A stretch of 60,434 nucleotides of DNA from NCBI GenBank assembly GCA_902761355.1, contig CACWJY010000019.1, positions 1 through 60,434 on the forward strand, in the 5' to 3' direction. Source of the DNA: Fibrobacter succinogenes. GTDB lineage: Bacteria; Fibrobacterota; Fibrobacteria; Fibrobacterales; Fibrobacteraceae. The notes beneath the pieces are model-generated. The model worked only from the letters and a program-made list of their open reading frames with translations. It was not told the DNA's origin and did not search any database. Shown here piece after piece: positions 60,253-60,434 of this stretch (its first letter is position 1; every line of letters starts with the position of its first letter). Position numbers and translations under genes: made by a program.

Positions 60253-60434
60253 CTTTCTCTCCTTTGCGGAACAAGCAAAAAATCCGCAAATACACATTTC
60301 CGCCACTAAGGCTCTGTCGGGCTAAACTGTACACTTGTGCCCGGCTAGCAAAAAATCCTCAATCCGTAAGCCCATCCAAAACTGTTTTTCGGCTGCATGA
60401 CCGATGTTTTTACGCTGAAATGGTCATTCGGCGG
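60253..60434. other. Upstream region of the ORF6N gene, no gene seen
   Basis: The last 182 bases hold the ribosome-binding site of the ORF6N gene and its likely promoter region. GC-richer sequence after 60307 has no open frame or hairpin I can assign; it may be the end of a neighbouring element beyond the window. Confidence 0.3.

Noticed and set aside
1..60434. CRISPR array, tRNA or rRNA genes, insertion-sequence transposase
   Set aside because: I saw no regularly spaced direct repeats, no tRNA cloverleaf with a GTTCRA arm, no rRNA and no transposase or integrase frame anywhere in the window.

Overview
The window is about 60 kb of a Fibrobacter-type chromosome (phylum Fibrobacterota, rumen/gut cellulolytic lineage). 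The evidence is two genes with the FISUMP domain (the Fibrobacter succinogenes major paralogous domain), a TIGR02147/DUF4423-type regulator beside a lipoprotein, a secreted GH9 cellulase, an EtfB/EtfA-acyl-CoA dehydrogenase block, and the promoter style TTGnnn-N17-TATATT. Both strands are used, in short operons ending in clear intrinsic terminators. Nothing was searched against a database, so assignments rest on recognised motifs and family knowledge.

Layout. 1-3361: electron-transfer flavoprotein beta, then EtfA fused in frame to an acyl-CoA dehydrogenase. 3379-7620: an accessory, AT-rich stretch with a two-gene module (OGG-fold-like protein plus zinc-ribbon/coiled-coil membrane protein), two candidate structured RNAs, an orphan antitoxin and a GNAT toxin-antitoxin-like pair. 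7622-11227: a large EAL protein with degenerate GGDEF and receiver domains. 11382-15515: tatA-tatC coupled to a RiPP-like cassette (HPr-kinase-like/S26 peptidase fusion, PqqD-like RRE, ABC exporter). 15735-20546: NCS1 permease, ksgA, lysA, a histone-H1-like/CBM48 fusion and rpe. 20649-30079: an accessory island (Fic, tandem AAA+ ATPase, a low-GC four-gene cluster, a RelB/PIN pair, a WYL regulator).

30129-39457: DUF4832-type secreted protein, GH9 cellulase, lone nuoA, FISUMP lipoprotein, rhamnan-synthesis-F-like protein, RNase R with an RGG tail, PlsC. 39558-45901: a compact housekeeping operon hisE-hisG-EAL/HDOD-recR-engB-mlaE-mlaF with pyrC following. 45995-50256: lipoproteins, a TrmB-like methyltransferase and the TIGR02147 regulator. 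50384-59056: recC-recB-recD. 59137-60252: an ORF6N-domain protein with two long palindromes in its coding sequence.

The strongest new signal is a four-promoter regulon. Upstream of the Fic gene, an unknown 161-aa gene, the tandem AAA+ ATPase gene and the WYL-regulator gene itself lies the same element, CGAC-N7-GTCG, always exactly 11 nt before TATATT. The palindrome occupies the position of the -35 box, and other promoters in the window have a normal -35. This links scattered genes of the island into one probable WYL-controlled, defence- or stress-like system. Other notable items are a PIN toxin whose C-terminus duplicates its antitoxin's tail, the RiPP-like cassette welded to tatAC, and a minus-strand structured RNA with a 13-bp GU-containing terminal helix.
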